Part shown: in pieces, positions 1 to 6,131 of the stretch
How positions within the stretch are numbered: position 1 is the stretch's first letter
Layout of the letters: each line of letters begins with the position of its first letter
Assembly (NCBI GenBank): GCA_964540025.1
Contig: CAZIKQ010000063.1
Span: forward strand, 1-8,826
DNA length: 8,826 nucleotides
From: RGIG250 sp964540025
GTDB taxonomy: Bacteria > Bacillota > Negativicutes > Selenomonadales > Selenomonadaceae
Reading direction: 5' to 3'
Notes under the pieces: model-generated
The model's input: only the letters and a program-made list of their open reading frames with translations
Database searches by the model: none
Told to the model about the DNA's origin: nothing
Translations under genes and position numbers: made by a program

Positions 1-1
1 A

Positions 2-32
2 GCCAGCTCCCCTACAGGGGAGCCTATGAGAC
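2..32 (-). repeat. Partial copy of palindromic intergenic repeat (copy a)
   Basis: These 31 bases are the exact reverse complement of 8745-8775 near the other end of the window. The core is a perfect palindromic arm pair, CTCCCCT and AGGGGAG, around a two-base centre. The identity runs past the palindrome into the outer flank (TATGAGAC), so the repeat unit is longer than the hairpin. The window edge cuts off the other half of the unit. The exact match is directly seen; that it is a dispersed repeat is inferred from the other copies in this window. Confidence 0.85.
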
Positions 33-41
33 AGATTAGTA

Positions 42-95
42 GTTACCCCTCAGGCGCTTTCAGCTACAGCTCCCCCTGAGGGCAGCCAATTGGAC
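42..95 (-). repeat. Full-length diverged copy of the intergenic repeat (copy b)
   Basis: This copy aligns without gaps over 54 bases to the reverse complement of 8745-8798, with about 40 identities by my hand count. It begins with GTTACCCCTCAGG where the other has GTCACCCCTCAGG. An 8-bp perfect stem, CCCTCAGG (47-54) with CCTGAGGG (75-82), can form here although the sequence has diverged, so pairing seems partly maintained. It lies nine bases after copy a in the same orientation, forming a short tandem pair just upstream of fliA. Confidence 0.7.
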
Positions 96-148
96 GGATT
101 ACCGGTTATCCCCCTTAGATTGACACATTAAATAATTGTAAACAGGAC

Positions 149-154
149 AGGAGG
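149..154 (+). promoter_or_regulatory. Ribosome binding site fixing the TTG start of fliA
   Basis: AGGAGG lies seven bases before TTG at 162. The first in-frame ATG is codon 36, which would remove the start of the sigma-2 region, so the TTG start is strongly preferred. Confidence 0.8.
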
Positions 155-161
155 GGTTATT

Positions 162-911
162 TTGGCACCGGATTATGACGAAAAAGAAATAGCCCTTCTC
201 TGGGAACAGTATGGCCGGACAAGGGAGCGGGAGGTCAGGGACCGGCTCATTGAGTATTATCTCCCCATGGTGAATGTTATTGCCGGCCGCCTGGCCATAA
301 GCCTGCCGGCTCACATTGAAAAGGATGACCTTATCAGCAGCGGTTTTTTCGGACTGTTGGACGCGGTAGACCGTTACGACGTAAGCCTGGGCAATAAGTT
401 TGAGACTTACGCTGGAACGCGGATCAGAGGTTCCATGCTGGATTATCTGCGGTCCCGGGACCGGGTTCCCATTTCCCTCAGAACCAGAATAAAGGAATAT
501 GAACGGGTGGTGGCCCGTCTGGAAGGAGCCCTTGGCCGGGTGCCTACCGATGAGGAGACCGCAAAGGAGCTGGGAATTACCATCGATGAGCTCCACCGGA
601 TCGAGATGGAGATGAATTCCGCTACCGTCGTCCCCCTTGAGGATTATTTGCGGCAGGAAACGGAATGCTCAGCCAGTGACCCAACCGTGGGTCTGGAGCG
701 TCAGGAGCTGAAGCGGTGCCTGGCAAAGGCAATAGATAAGCTGTCCGACAGAGAGCGCCTGGTAATCTCCCTGTATTATTATGAGGAACTGACCCTGAAG
801 GAAATCGGGATGATACTTCACCTGACAGAGGCGCGGATCTGCCAGATCCACTCAAAGGCGATAATTCGCCTGCGGGGATTTTTGGCAGCTATGGATATTG
901 ATTCAATGTGA
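162..911 (+). CDS. fliA: Flagellar RNA polymerase sigma factor FliA (sigma-28/SigD/WhiG family)
   Basis: This is an alternative sigma factor that directs RNA polymerase to late flagellar, motility and chemotaxis promoters. At 249 residues it has the usual family length. Region 2 spans about residues 25-105 and includes DLISSGFFGLLDAVDRYD (56-73) and FETYAGTRIRGSMLDYLRSRD (80-100), the core-binding and -10 recognition segment. Region 3 is about 108-160, with the typical GRVPTDEETAKELGI stretch. Region 4 is about 185-240: LSDRERLVISLYYYEELTLKEIG followed by a helix-turn-helix ending QIHSKAIIRLR. The start is TTG, supported by its ribosome binding site. It opens a plus-strand block with FapA-like, small unknown and SwrB-like genes. 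I see no convincing promoter immediately upstream, so it may be read from further upstream through the repeats. No anti-sigma gene (flgM) is in the window. Confidence 0.95.
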   Translation: MAPDYDEKEIALLWEQYGRTREREVRDRLIEYYLPMVNVIAGRLAISLPAHIEKDDLISSGFFGLLDAVDRYDVSLGNKFETYAGTRIRGSMLDYLRSRDRVPISLRTRIKEYERVVARLEGALGRVPTDEETAKELGITIDELHRIEMEMNSATVVPLEDYLRQETECSASDPTVGLERQELKRCLAKAIDKLSDRERLVISLYYYEELTLKEIGMILHLTEARICQIHSKAIIRLRGFLAAMDIDSM

Positions 912-919
912 TGAGTTGC

Positions 920-936
920 GGAGAAAATTTTTCTCC
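920..936. repeat. Perfect palindrome between fliA and the fapA-like gene
   Basis: GGAGAAAATTTTTCTCC has 8-base arms around a single T. As RNA it can form only a 6-bp stem with a 5-base loop. It lies just upstream of the ribosome binding site of the next gene, so it could be a minor mRNA structure or a protein site. Chance is also possible because the centre is a simple A/T tract. Confidence 0.45.
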
Positions 937-953
937 CGGAAAAGAGGCCCAGC

Positions 954-2684
954 ATGGCAATTACAGTTGAAAACGAAATTGATGTAGCGGAGATCGCTGT
1001 TTCGGAGACTGATAACCATTGCGAAGGTAAGGATGAGGGTTTTACCGAAGGGGATCGGGAAGCGGGCTACATAATAGAATTTGAACGGGACGGGGTCTTT
1101 CTCACTGTTTATCCTACGGAGGACGGCGGGGTCTTCTTTGAGATGGATAATATGCAGAAGATACTGGATAGGTATCGGACGGTGAAATATGATATCGTGG
1201 CTCTGACTAAGATTATCCGGAAGGCCAATGGCCAGCGGACCCGCCTGTCGGAGTATTTCGACGGCGATCCCGATTCAAAGTCAGAGGGGATGCGCCGCTA
1301 TGGAAACGGCGCTGTTGACGACGGGCGTCCCATGGCGGAATATCATTTTGAAATATCCAAGGACAGAATGAGCGCCGCTTTGAAGTGGGATGTTGTGCAG
1401 GACCGGCAGATTCCCCCTGTCCGGGAAGTGATCGAGTCCATGCACCGGGCCGGTATCGTGTACGGTATTGACGAGGATCATCTCCGGCAGGTCCTGCCCA
1501 AAAGGATCGATTTCATAGCGGCAAAGGGCACTGACGCTGTCAAGGGGCAGGATGCCCGCATTGAGCGGTATTTTGACCTTTCTCAAAAGGGAAAAGCCGT
1601 AAGTGACGATAATGGCCGGGTGGATTTTAAGAATCTTCAGCTCTTCGTTCTGGTAAAAAAGGGCGATATCCTGGCCCGCCGGATTCCTCATACGGCAGGA
1701 ACCTCCGGCAAAAATGTCCTGGGGGACGAAATTCATCCAAAGCCCGGCAAGCCGCGGCCGGTCCCCTCAGGGAAGAATACAAGGATCCAAAACGAAAATG
1801 ATATAGTGGCGGAAATCGATGGTCAGGTCGTGGACAGCGGGAATATGATTTCCGTTGATCCCCGGTTTGAGGTATCGGGGAATGTAGACATTTCTACCGG
1901 AAACATCGAGTTTAATGGCAGCGTTCACGTCAGCGGCGACGTGGAATGGGGCTTTACGGTGAAGGCAACCGGTGATGTGGAGATCGGCGGCGCTGTGGCC
2001 GGCGGCAGCGTAGAGGGAAATAATATCTCCATTAACGGCGGCGTTCAGGGAATGAGCGGCGGCAAGATAATCGCCAGAGGAAATATCAGCGCCAGCTTTG
2101 CGGAAAATGCGGAGCTGGAGGCGGGGAGAGATATACATATCCTTGACGTAGCTCTTCATTCCACCCTTATCGCCGGCGGCAGCATCGTCCTTGAAGGAAA
2201 GAGGGGCGCTATTACCGGCGGGGTTATTTCCGCCGGGGAGGAGATCAGGGCCCAGGTAATCGGCAACGCGGCAAACGTCATTACCAGGCTGTCGGTGGGG
2301 CAGAACCCCATGCTTCAGCGGGAGTACAAGCGGATCGCCGCCGAGCTGGCGGAAGACAGGAAAAGGCTTGACGCCATAAAAAAGAATCTGAAGGTTTTGG
2401 AAAAAATCGACATTATAAAGCTGCCGAAGCAAAGGATCGATCAGATAAACAAGCTGACCCGTTCCCAGTTTCCCCTGGCCGGAGAGATCAAGCGAAAGAT
2501 GAAGCGGCTGGAAGAGCTGGATGAAGAATTGGTGAAGATGACTAAGTGCCGGATACGGGTGCGGGATACGATTCATGCCGGGGTCAGAATGTCGATAAAT
2601 TCAGTGCTGAAGAACCTCCAGACTTCACAAAGCTGCTGCTGCTTTTACGCGGAGGAGGACGACATTAAGACCGGCCCCTATTGA
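954..2684 (+). CDS. FapA/DUF342 family protein, probable flagellar assembly protein A
   Basis: This 576-residue cytoplasmic-type protein has no signal peptide or membrane segment. Residues 1-120 are acidic and variable. Residues 130-300 resemble the FapA N-terminal domain, including the conserved type of stretch at 241-266 (ARRIPHTAG, then GKNVLGDEIHPKPGKP). Residues 305-440 form a right-handed beta-helix of short glycine- and valine-rich repeats (GNVDISTGNIEFNGSVHVSGDV, GDVEIGGAV, GNNISINGGV, GGKIIARGNISA, GGSIVLEG). Residues 453-535 form a charged coiled coil, followed by a short beta end containing an odd CCC run (561-563). The family is named for Vibrio vulnificus FapA, which links the sugar phosphotransferase protein EIIA-Glc to polar flagellation; in Firmicutes DUF342 genes often sit beside sigD/fliA. 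The start follows AAGAGG at 942-947, 42 bases after fliA, so co-transcription is likely. Its exact role here is inferred from context. Confidence 0.85.
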   Translation: MAITVENEIDVAEIAVSETDNHCEGKDEGFTEGDREAGYIIEFERDGVFLTVYPTEDGGVFFEMDNMQKILDRYRTVKYDIVALTKIIRKANGQRTRLSEYFDGDPDSKSEGMRRYGNGAVDDGRPMAEYHFEISKDRMSAALKWDVVQDRQIPPVREVIESMHRAGIVYGIDEDHLRQVLPKRIDFIAAKGTDAVKGQDARIERYFDLSQKGKAVSDDNGRVDFKNLQLFVLVKKGDILARRIPHTAGTSGKNVLGDEIHPKPGKPRPVPSGKNTRIQNENDIVAEIDGQVVDSGNMISVDPRFEVSGNVDISTGNIEFNGSVHVSGDVEWGFTVKATGDVEIGGAVAGGSVEGNNISINGGVQGMSGGKIIARGNISASFAENAELEAGRDIHILDVALHSTLIAGGSIVLEGKRGAITGGVISAGEEIRAQVIGNAANVITRLSVGQNPMLQREYKRIAAELAEDRKRLDAIKKNLKVLEKIDIIKLPKQRIDQINKLTRSQFPLAGEIKRKMKRLEELDEELVKMTKCRIRVRDTIHAGVRMSINSVLKNLQTSQSCCCFYAEEDDIKTGPY

Positions 2685-2749
2685 TGGGATTTTCCTTTCT
2701 TCTGGCGTCGAGTGACGAAGTTGGTAGTAGCTCCCCGGGTTAATTTGAG

Positions 2750-2788
2750 CCCCCGCCGCTTACGGGTTTGAAGCGGGGGACATTTTTT
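2750..2788 (+). terminator. Terminator-like hairpin between the fapA-like gene and the small gene
   Basis: CCCCCGC (2750-2756) pairs with GCGGGGG (2773-2779), a 7-bp all-G/C stem, followed after three bases by six T residues (2783-2788). An overlapping alternative pairing, CCGCTT (2756-2761) with AAGCGG (2771-2776), is also possible. This has the form of an intrinsic terminator. It sits 65 bases after the fapA-like stop codon and 24 bases before the next start. I see no good promoter in the space after it, so it may be a partial terminator that lowers expression of the last two genes rather than an operon end. Confidence 0.65.
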
Positions 2789-2798
2789 AGTCGATATG

Positions 2799-2804
2799 AA
2801 GGAG
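2799..2804 (+). promoter_or_regulatory. Ribosome binding site selecting ATG 2813
   Basis: AAGGAG is eight bases before ATG at 2813. A longer in-frame opening with TTG at 2768 would start inside the upstream hairpin and has no ribosome binding site, so ATG 2813 is chosen. Confidence 0.8.
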
Positions 2805-2812
2805 TGATTCTT

Positions 2813-3184
2813 ATGGCAGTGGATTTCAACCCCATGAATCTCCAGCTGATGGTCCCGAAATCTACGGAGGTAGGTCAGCTCCAGCAAAATATGCACCATC
2901 AGGTGAACGTCCAGCAGGACAACCAGCTGGCAAAGCAAAGGGAAACGGATGAAGTCAATCAGCGGACTGTTCAGCGCCACGAAGAAGCCGAGGACGGAAA
3001 GATAAAGGACGACCCGGAAAGGGAACGCCGCCAGGGCGGCGGCTCCGGCGGCAAACGCCACCGCCGGGATGGCGAGGACGGGGAAGAGCAAGCGGTCCGG
3101 CTGCAGGCAGAGGTGGAGGAGCTGCGCCGTCAGAGCAAGAATCTGGATATTGCCCGAGGTTCCCTGATCGACATATCCTGGTAA
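2813..3184 (+). CDS. Small charged hypothetical protein of the flagellar block
   Basis: This 123-residue protein is one I cannot name. The first 20 residues (MAVDFNPMNLQLMVPKSTEV) are the only moderately hydrophobic part. Residues 21-45 are rich in glutamine and asparagine (QLQQNMHHQVNVQQDNQ), residues 45-72 are highly charged and helical in character, and residues 73-92 are a glycine/arginine low-complexity stretch (GGGSGGKRHRRDGEDGEE). Residues 93-110 form a short amphipathic helix (VRLQAEVEELRRQSKNLD), followed by a tail ending SLIDISW. There is no signal peptide, membrane segment or enzyme motif. It starts 128 bases after the fapA-like gene and ends 20 bases before the SwrB-like gene, so it is probably co-transcribed with the latter. 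A soluble structural or adaptor role in motility is inference from position only. Confidence 0.75.
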   Translation: MAVDFNPMNLQLMVPKSTEVGQLQQNMHHQVNVQQDNQLAKQRETDEVNQRTVQRHEEAEDGKIKDDPERERRQGGGSGGKRHRRDGEDGEEQAVRLQAEVEELRRQSKNLDIARGSLIDISW

Positions 3185-3204
3185 CTTTTTGAATCGGTGA
3201 TTAT

Positions 3205-4275
3205 ATGGTAGTGGAAACGCTGGGCTTTTTGATAATAATCGGGGCCCTGATTTATATAGTATTGAGGCGCCAGGGTCTGCTGGCGCCTTTCGGCGACCGA
3301 ACCGGTCTGAAGTCAGCCGAGGTAACGGCGGATAGAATCCGCTCTGAGATGGAAACGGCAGCGGATGAGATCATAAACCGGCTGGCGGAGCATATAGACA
3401 GGCTGGAAAGCCTGATTTCCCAGGCGGAGGAGGTTTCCGCCAGGCTGGACGGCAAGCTCACCCGCCTGAGGAGGGAGATCCACGCGGCTCAGGAAAGCGG
3501 CATCCTGCCGGTGATGACTGCGGAGCAGCTTAAATCCGCGGCAACGGCTCCGCCACCTGTCAGTGCGGCAGTCACGGCGGTCAGGCCGCAGCCGGCGGAG
3601 CCGGATCAAGCAAGCGCCGGTACGCCGGAGCCAATCAGGCCAACGCCATACTCAGGCTATTCAGGGGAGCTCCATCAGGAAACGGCCGGCAGACCGGAGA
3701 GCCTGGCCGGGATTGCCGGAGAGGCAGCGGAGGATGTGGCCGAGGCGACGGAGTTTGCAAAGCTTCTTGACCGCACTATCGAGGCAACGGAGGCGGCGGC
3801 GCTGGATATCTCCAGCCTTCCGGCAGGGAATAAGGTCGTAGAGCAGGAACCGCCGGAGCGGAACAGCGAACTTGAAGCCCCGGTACTTTCCGGTGAGATG
3901 GCCGGACAGAGGTCTCCGAGACAGAACGGGGAATTTGAAGCTCCCATGTTTTCCCGTGAGACAGGTGAACTGGAGCCTCTGAGGCAGGACGGATCGAAAC
4001 ACAAACCGAAGCGGATAGACTACTACGCCCGGGCAAGGGAATTGAAGGAGCAGCAGCCGGCTTACCCGGAAGCAGGCATCGAGGCGATAAAGCCGGTAGA
4101 AGCAGCGGCCCTGAAGGCGGCGGCCCGGGTATCGGCCGTAGCGGAGCCTACCCCTACGGAAGAGGCCAGACGGCTTTTGACGGCAGGCTATGCCACGGAG
4201 GACATAGCGAAAAAAGTCCATCTTGGCAGGGGAGCCATCGAGCTGCTTCGTCAGATGGGCGGACAGGGAAGGTAA
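3205..4275 (+). CDS. SwrB-like (DUF6115-type) single-pass membrane protein
   Basis: This 356-residue protein begins with a membrane anchor (residues 5-20, LGFLIIIGALIYIVL) followed by RR, predicting a short N-terminus and a cytoplasmic body. Residues 37-97 form a coiled coil. Residues 110-315 are a long Ala/Pro/Glu-rich, probably disordered linker containing an imperfect 21-residue tandem repeat (218-238 and 239-259). The C-terminus (318-352, EEARRLLTAGYATEDIAKKVHLGRGAIELL) is a small helix-turn-helix-like domain. This order matches B. subtilis SwrB, which lies just after sigD and promotes flagellar type III export activation, although SwrB is only about half as long because it lacks this linker. 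An in-frame stop at 3190 and the lack of intervening start codons make ATG 3205 the first possible start; its ribosome binding site (GGTGA) is weak and close. Function is inferred from architecture and position. Confidence 0.7.
   Translation: MVVETLGFLIIIGALIYIVLRRQGLLAPFGDRTGLKSAEVTADRIRSEMETAADEIINRLAEHIDRLESLISQAEEVSARLDGKLTRLRREIHAAQESGILPVMTAEQLKSAATAPPPVSAAVTAVRPQPAEPDQASAGTPEPIRPTPYSGYSGELHQETAGRPESLAGIAGEAAEDVAEATEFAKLLDRTIEATEAAALDISSLPAGNKVVEQEPPERNSELEAPVLSGEMAGQRSPRQNGEFEAPMFSRETGELEPLRQDGSKHKPKRIDYYARARELKEQQPAYPEAGIEAIKPVEAAALKAAARVSAVAEPTPTEEARRLLTAGYATEDIAKKVHLGRGAIELLRQMGGQGR
3265..3288 (+). other. Strong hairpin inside the start of the SwrB-like gene
   Basis: AGGCGCCAG (3265-3273) and CTGGCGCCT (3280-3288) form a perfect 9-bp stem with a 6-base loop (GGTCTG), followed by three T residues. 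It covers codons 21-28, just after the membrane anchor. Three T residues are too few for a standard terminator, so it is better read as an mRNA structure, or as a coincidence of the encoded RRQGLLAP. Confidence 0.6.
3856..3981 (+). repeat. Degenerate 63-base in-frame tandem repeat in the SwrB-like linker
   Basis: Two 63-base units encode residues 218-238 and 239-259. The shared protein pattern is R-x-N-x-E-x-E-A-P at the front and an E-rich second half. A third unit starts (RQDG, 260-263) and then breaks off. The units have drifted at the DNA level, so this is an old duplication within a flexible linker. Confidence 0.6.
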
Positions 4276-4309
4276 TCCTGCCAGACGTGTAAAGCTGTAA
4301 GGAAAACAG

Positions 4310-4338
4310 TAGAAAAACACTTTGGGCTGTGATAGAAT
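4310..4338 (+). promoter_or_regulatory. Probable sigma-A promoter of aroF with extended -10
   Basis: TGATAGAAT gives an extended -10 (TGn at 4330-4332, TAGAAT at 4333-4338). A poor -35 (TAGAAA, 4310-4315, 4 of 6 consensus bases) lies 17 bases upstream. The predicted transcript starts around 4345, so aroF need not depend on the flagellar block before it. Confidence 0.5.
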
Positions 4339-4339
4339 A

Positions 4340-4353
4340 GGAAAAATTTTTCC
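4340..4353. promoter_or_regulatory. Perfect 14-bp palindrome at the predicted aroF transcription start
   Basis: GGAAAAATTTTTCC is perfectly self-complementary and starts two bases after the -10 element, overlapping the expected start of transcription. That is a classical place for a repressor operator. It could equally be a chance A5T5 tract, and I cannot match it to a named regulator. Confidence 0.4.
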
Positions 4354-4354
4354 C

Positions 4355-4360
4355 AAGGAG
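4355..4360 (+). promoter_or_regulatory. Ribosome binding site selecting ATG 4369 of aroF
   Basis: AAGGAG ends eight bases before ATG 4369. An in-frame GTG at 4360 overlaps this site and so cannot be the start. ATG 4375 would leave 14 bases, which is too far. Confidence 0.75.
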
Positions 4361-4368
4361 TGCAGGAT

Positions 4369-5403
4369 ATGAGTATGCAAATGGAGTTTATCAAGGTGCT
4401 TCCTTCGCCTCAGGAGCTGAAGGAGGATTATCCTATCAGCTCGAAGTCCCGGGAGATAAAAATCCAGCGGGATAAGGAGGCTGCCGATATTATCTGCGGC
4501 CGGGATGACCGGTTTATTCTGGTTATCGGCCCCTGTTCCAGCGACAATGAGGAGGCGGTCCTTGATTATGTTCACCGCTTGGCTGTGGTGCAGGAGAAGA
4601 TAAAGGATAAAATTTTCATCGTTCCCCGGCTTTATACGAATAAGCCCCGTACTGTTGGGACAGGATACAAGGGGATGCTTCATCAGCCCTCTCCGGAGGG
4701 CCAGGAGGATATGCTGGGGGGCATTATCGCGATCCGCAAGATGAATGTCCGAGTCGTGGAGGAGACGGGCTTCACCGGGGCGGAGGAGATTCTCTATCCG
4801 GAGGTTTTCCGCTATCTTTCCGACCTTCTTTGCTATGCGGCGGTGGGCGCTCGTTCCAGCGAGGATCAGCTTCATCGGATGATTGCCAGCGGCGTTGGGA
4901 TTCCCGTGGGGATGAAGAATCCTACCAGCGGCGATTTGTCGGTCATGCTGAATTCTATCGCGGCGGCCCAGCATTCCCAGGAGTTCCTGTTCCGGGGGTG
5001 GGAGGTACGCACGAAAGGTAACGAGCTGGCCCATGCCATTCTCCGGGGTTATGTTGATCCCTTTGGTAACAGTCTGCCCAATTACCATTATGAGATCCTG
5101 CGGGATGTAATAAATATGTACGCTGAGCGGGGTCTGGCCAATCCGGCTATTATCGTTGACACGAATCACGCGAATTCCGGCAAGAAGTATCTGGAGCAGA
5201 TTCGCATTGCAAAGGATATCGTTCATTCCCGCAAGCATTCTGATGATATTAAAAAGGCGGTCAAGGGGCTCATGATCGAGAGTTACATCGAGGATGGCTG
5301 CCAGTCAATCAGCGAGGGAACCTATGGCAAGTCAATTACTGATCCCTGCCTGGGCTGGGAGAAGACAGAGCGTTTGCTGCTGGATTTGGCCGATTTGCTG
5401 TAA
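4369..5403 (+). CDS. aroF: Class I 3-deoxy-7-phosphoheptulonate (DAHP) synthase
   Basis: The enzyme condenses phosphoenolpyruvate and erythrose 4-phosphate to DAHP, the first step of the shikimate pathway to aromatic amino acids. The 344-residue length fits the AroF/G/H type. Visible family motifs are the metal-site cysteine in VIGPCSS (52-58, Cys56), the substrate loop KPRT...GYKG (92-102), GARSSEDQLHR (160-170), PVGMKNPTSGD (179-189), DTNHANSGK (264-272), IESYIEDGCQ (303-312) and GKSITDPCLGWE (320-331). The loop before KPRT reads RLYTN where E. coli has YFEK, marking a subtype different from the enterobacterial one. There is no fused chorismate mutase or ACT domain, so feedback sensitivity cannot be read from domain content. 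The gene has its own promoter and terminator and lies 93 bases after the SwrB-like gene. The AroF, G or H isozyme letter is arbitrary. Confidence 0.93.
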   Translation: MSMQMEFIKVLPSPQELKEDYPISSKSREIKIQRDKEAADIICGRDDRFILVIGPCSSDNEEAVLDYVHRLAVVQEKIKDKIFIVPRLYTNKPRTVGTGYKGMLHQPSPEGQEDMLGGIIAIRKMNVRVVEETGFTGAEEILYPEVFRYLSDLLCYAAVGARSSEDQLHRMIASGVGIPVGMKNPTSGDLSVMLNSIAAAQHSQEFLFRGWEVRTKGNELAHAILRGYVDPFGNSLPNYHYEILRDVINMYAERGLANPAIIVDTNHANSGKKYLEQIRIAKDIVHSRKHSDDIKKAVKGLMIESYIEDGCQSISEGTYGKSITDPCLGWEKTERLLLDLADLL

Positions 5404-5427
5404 ACTAAACAGGATAATGACAAAAAA

Positions 5428-5460
5428 GCCCGTCACTTTTAGAGGTGGCGGGCGTTTTGT
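5428..5460 (+). terminator. Intrinsic terminator of aroF
   Basis: GCCCGTCAC (5428-5436) pairs with GTGGCGGGC (5445-5453), nine pairs including one T:G, followed by GTTTTGT. It starts 24 bases after the aroF stop codon. Confidence 0.8.
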
Positions 5461-5500
5461 AAGGGAAGGTTTTCATACATAACGACGTCATTATAAAAAT

Positions 5501-5540
5501 AAGAGCCTGGGGATAATTCCTCAGGCTCTTTTGAGTTTTT
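5501..5540. terminator. Bidirectional terminator between convergent genes
   Basis: AAGAGCCTG (5501-5509) and CAGGCTCTT (5522-5530) form a perfect 9-bp stem. On the plus strand it is followed by T-rich sequence (TTGAGTTTTT). On the minus strand it is followed by TATTTTTATAA. The minus-strand reading ends the ACT-domain gene, whose stop codon is 55 bases away. The plus-strand reading backs up the aroF terminator. Confidence 0.8.
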
Positions 5541-5585
5541 ATGGATTGTTTAATGAAGGGGGGCTGTAGTTACTGGCTGTATTTC

Positions 5586-5996
5586 TCAGAAGCTGTCCAC
5601 CAGCTCGTAGCCCTTCCCCATAAGGAAGGTGGCGGTTTCGGGTTCATTTGTCTTCATCACGACAACGGGGCGGGCGGTGTCCCGGTCGTAGGAAATGTAC
5701 AGGTAGGAGATGTCGATATTAGCTTCTCGGACGGCCTTCAGGATTCCGTCCAGGCAGCCCGGGGTGTCGGTCATTTTGATGCCGATGACTTTGTCCAGGC
5801 GGCATTGATAGCCTTCGGCTTTCAGGGCGTCAAAGGCAACCGAGGGGTGGTTGACGATGAGGCGGACGATGCCGAATTCGGCGCTGTCGCTGGCCAGCAT
5901 GGTATAGATATTGATATCCGCTTTGGCAAGAATTGAGGTGATTTTTGAAAGGCCGCCCGGATTGTTTTCGGTGAAGAGAGAAACCTGATTAAGCAT
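5586..5996 (-). CDS. Tandem ACT-domain protein, putative amino-acid-binding regulator
   Basis: This 136-residue soluble protein is made of two ACT domains and nothing else: residues 1-66, with the ligand-loop motif NNPGGLSKITSILAKADINI (11-30), and residues 68-136, with the matching DTPGCLDGILKAVREANIDI (77-96). ACT domains are small beta-alpha-beta folds that bind amino acids, usually across a dimer interface, and control enzymes or transcription. Stand-alone pairs like this are common in Firmicutes and are often seen near phenylacetate-CoA ligase genes, which are absent here. The start is supported by AAGGAGGA on the minus strand (complement of 6003-6010). The gene has its own promoter and converges on aroF. 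A link to aromatic amino-acid sensing is tempting, but it rests on neighbourhood only and the ligand is unknown. Confidence 0.88.
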   Translation of the reverse strand: MLNQVSLFTENNPGGLSKITSILAKADINIYTMLASDSAEFGIVRLIVNHPSVAFDALKAEGYQCRLDKVIGIKMTDTPGCLDGILKAVREANIDISYLYISYDRDTARPVVVMKTNEPETATFLMGKGYELVDSF

Positions 5997-6033
5997 GAAT
6001 AATCCTCCTTAACAATTACAATACAACGAGGGT

Positions 6034-6062
6034 ATATTACCACAGATTTATTATTTTGTCTT
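6034..6062 (-). promoter_or_regulatory. Probable promoter of the ACT-domain gene
   Basis: Read on the minus strand, AAGACA (complement of 6057-6062), a 17-base spacer and TAATAT (complement of 6034-6039) make a sigma-A promoter. TGG directly before the -10 gives an extended -10. The transcript would start about 30 bases upstream of the start codon. Confidence 0.55.
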
Positions 6063-6131
6063 GCGTTTTGTGGCTGGGTTCCGAACCGGCATGAGGGCTG
6101 GGGATGAAAAGACGAACGTCTCGGCTATTCT

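Noticed and set aside
1..95. CRISPR array suggested by repeated palindromes
   Set aside because: Only two adjacent copies separated by nine bases, no regular spacers, and other copies lie kilobases away in both orientations.
120..125. TTGACA as a -35 element for fliA
   Set aside because: No acceptable -10 lies 16-18 bases downstream; the sequence there reads about CAGGAC.
2790..2797. GTCGATAT resembling a sigma-28 -10 element before the small gene
   Set aside because: The expected start of transcription would fall in the ribosome binding site at 2799-2804, and there is no proper TAAA -35 at the right distance.
3661..5238. 525-codon open frame on the minus strand across the SwrB-like gene and aroF
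   Set aside because: It spans two real genes and their promoter region and has low-complexity composition typical of antisense frames.
5541..5936. 131-codon plus-strand frame opposite the ACT-domain gene
   Set aside because: The minus-strand gene has clear ACT motifs, a ribosome binding site, a promoter and a terminator; the plus-strand frame has no recognisable family.
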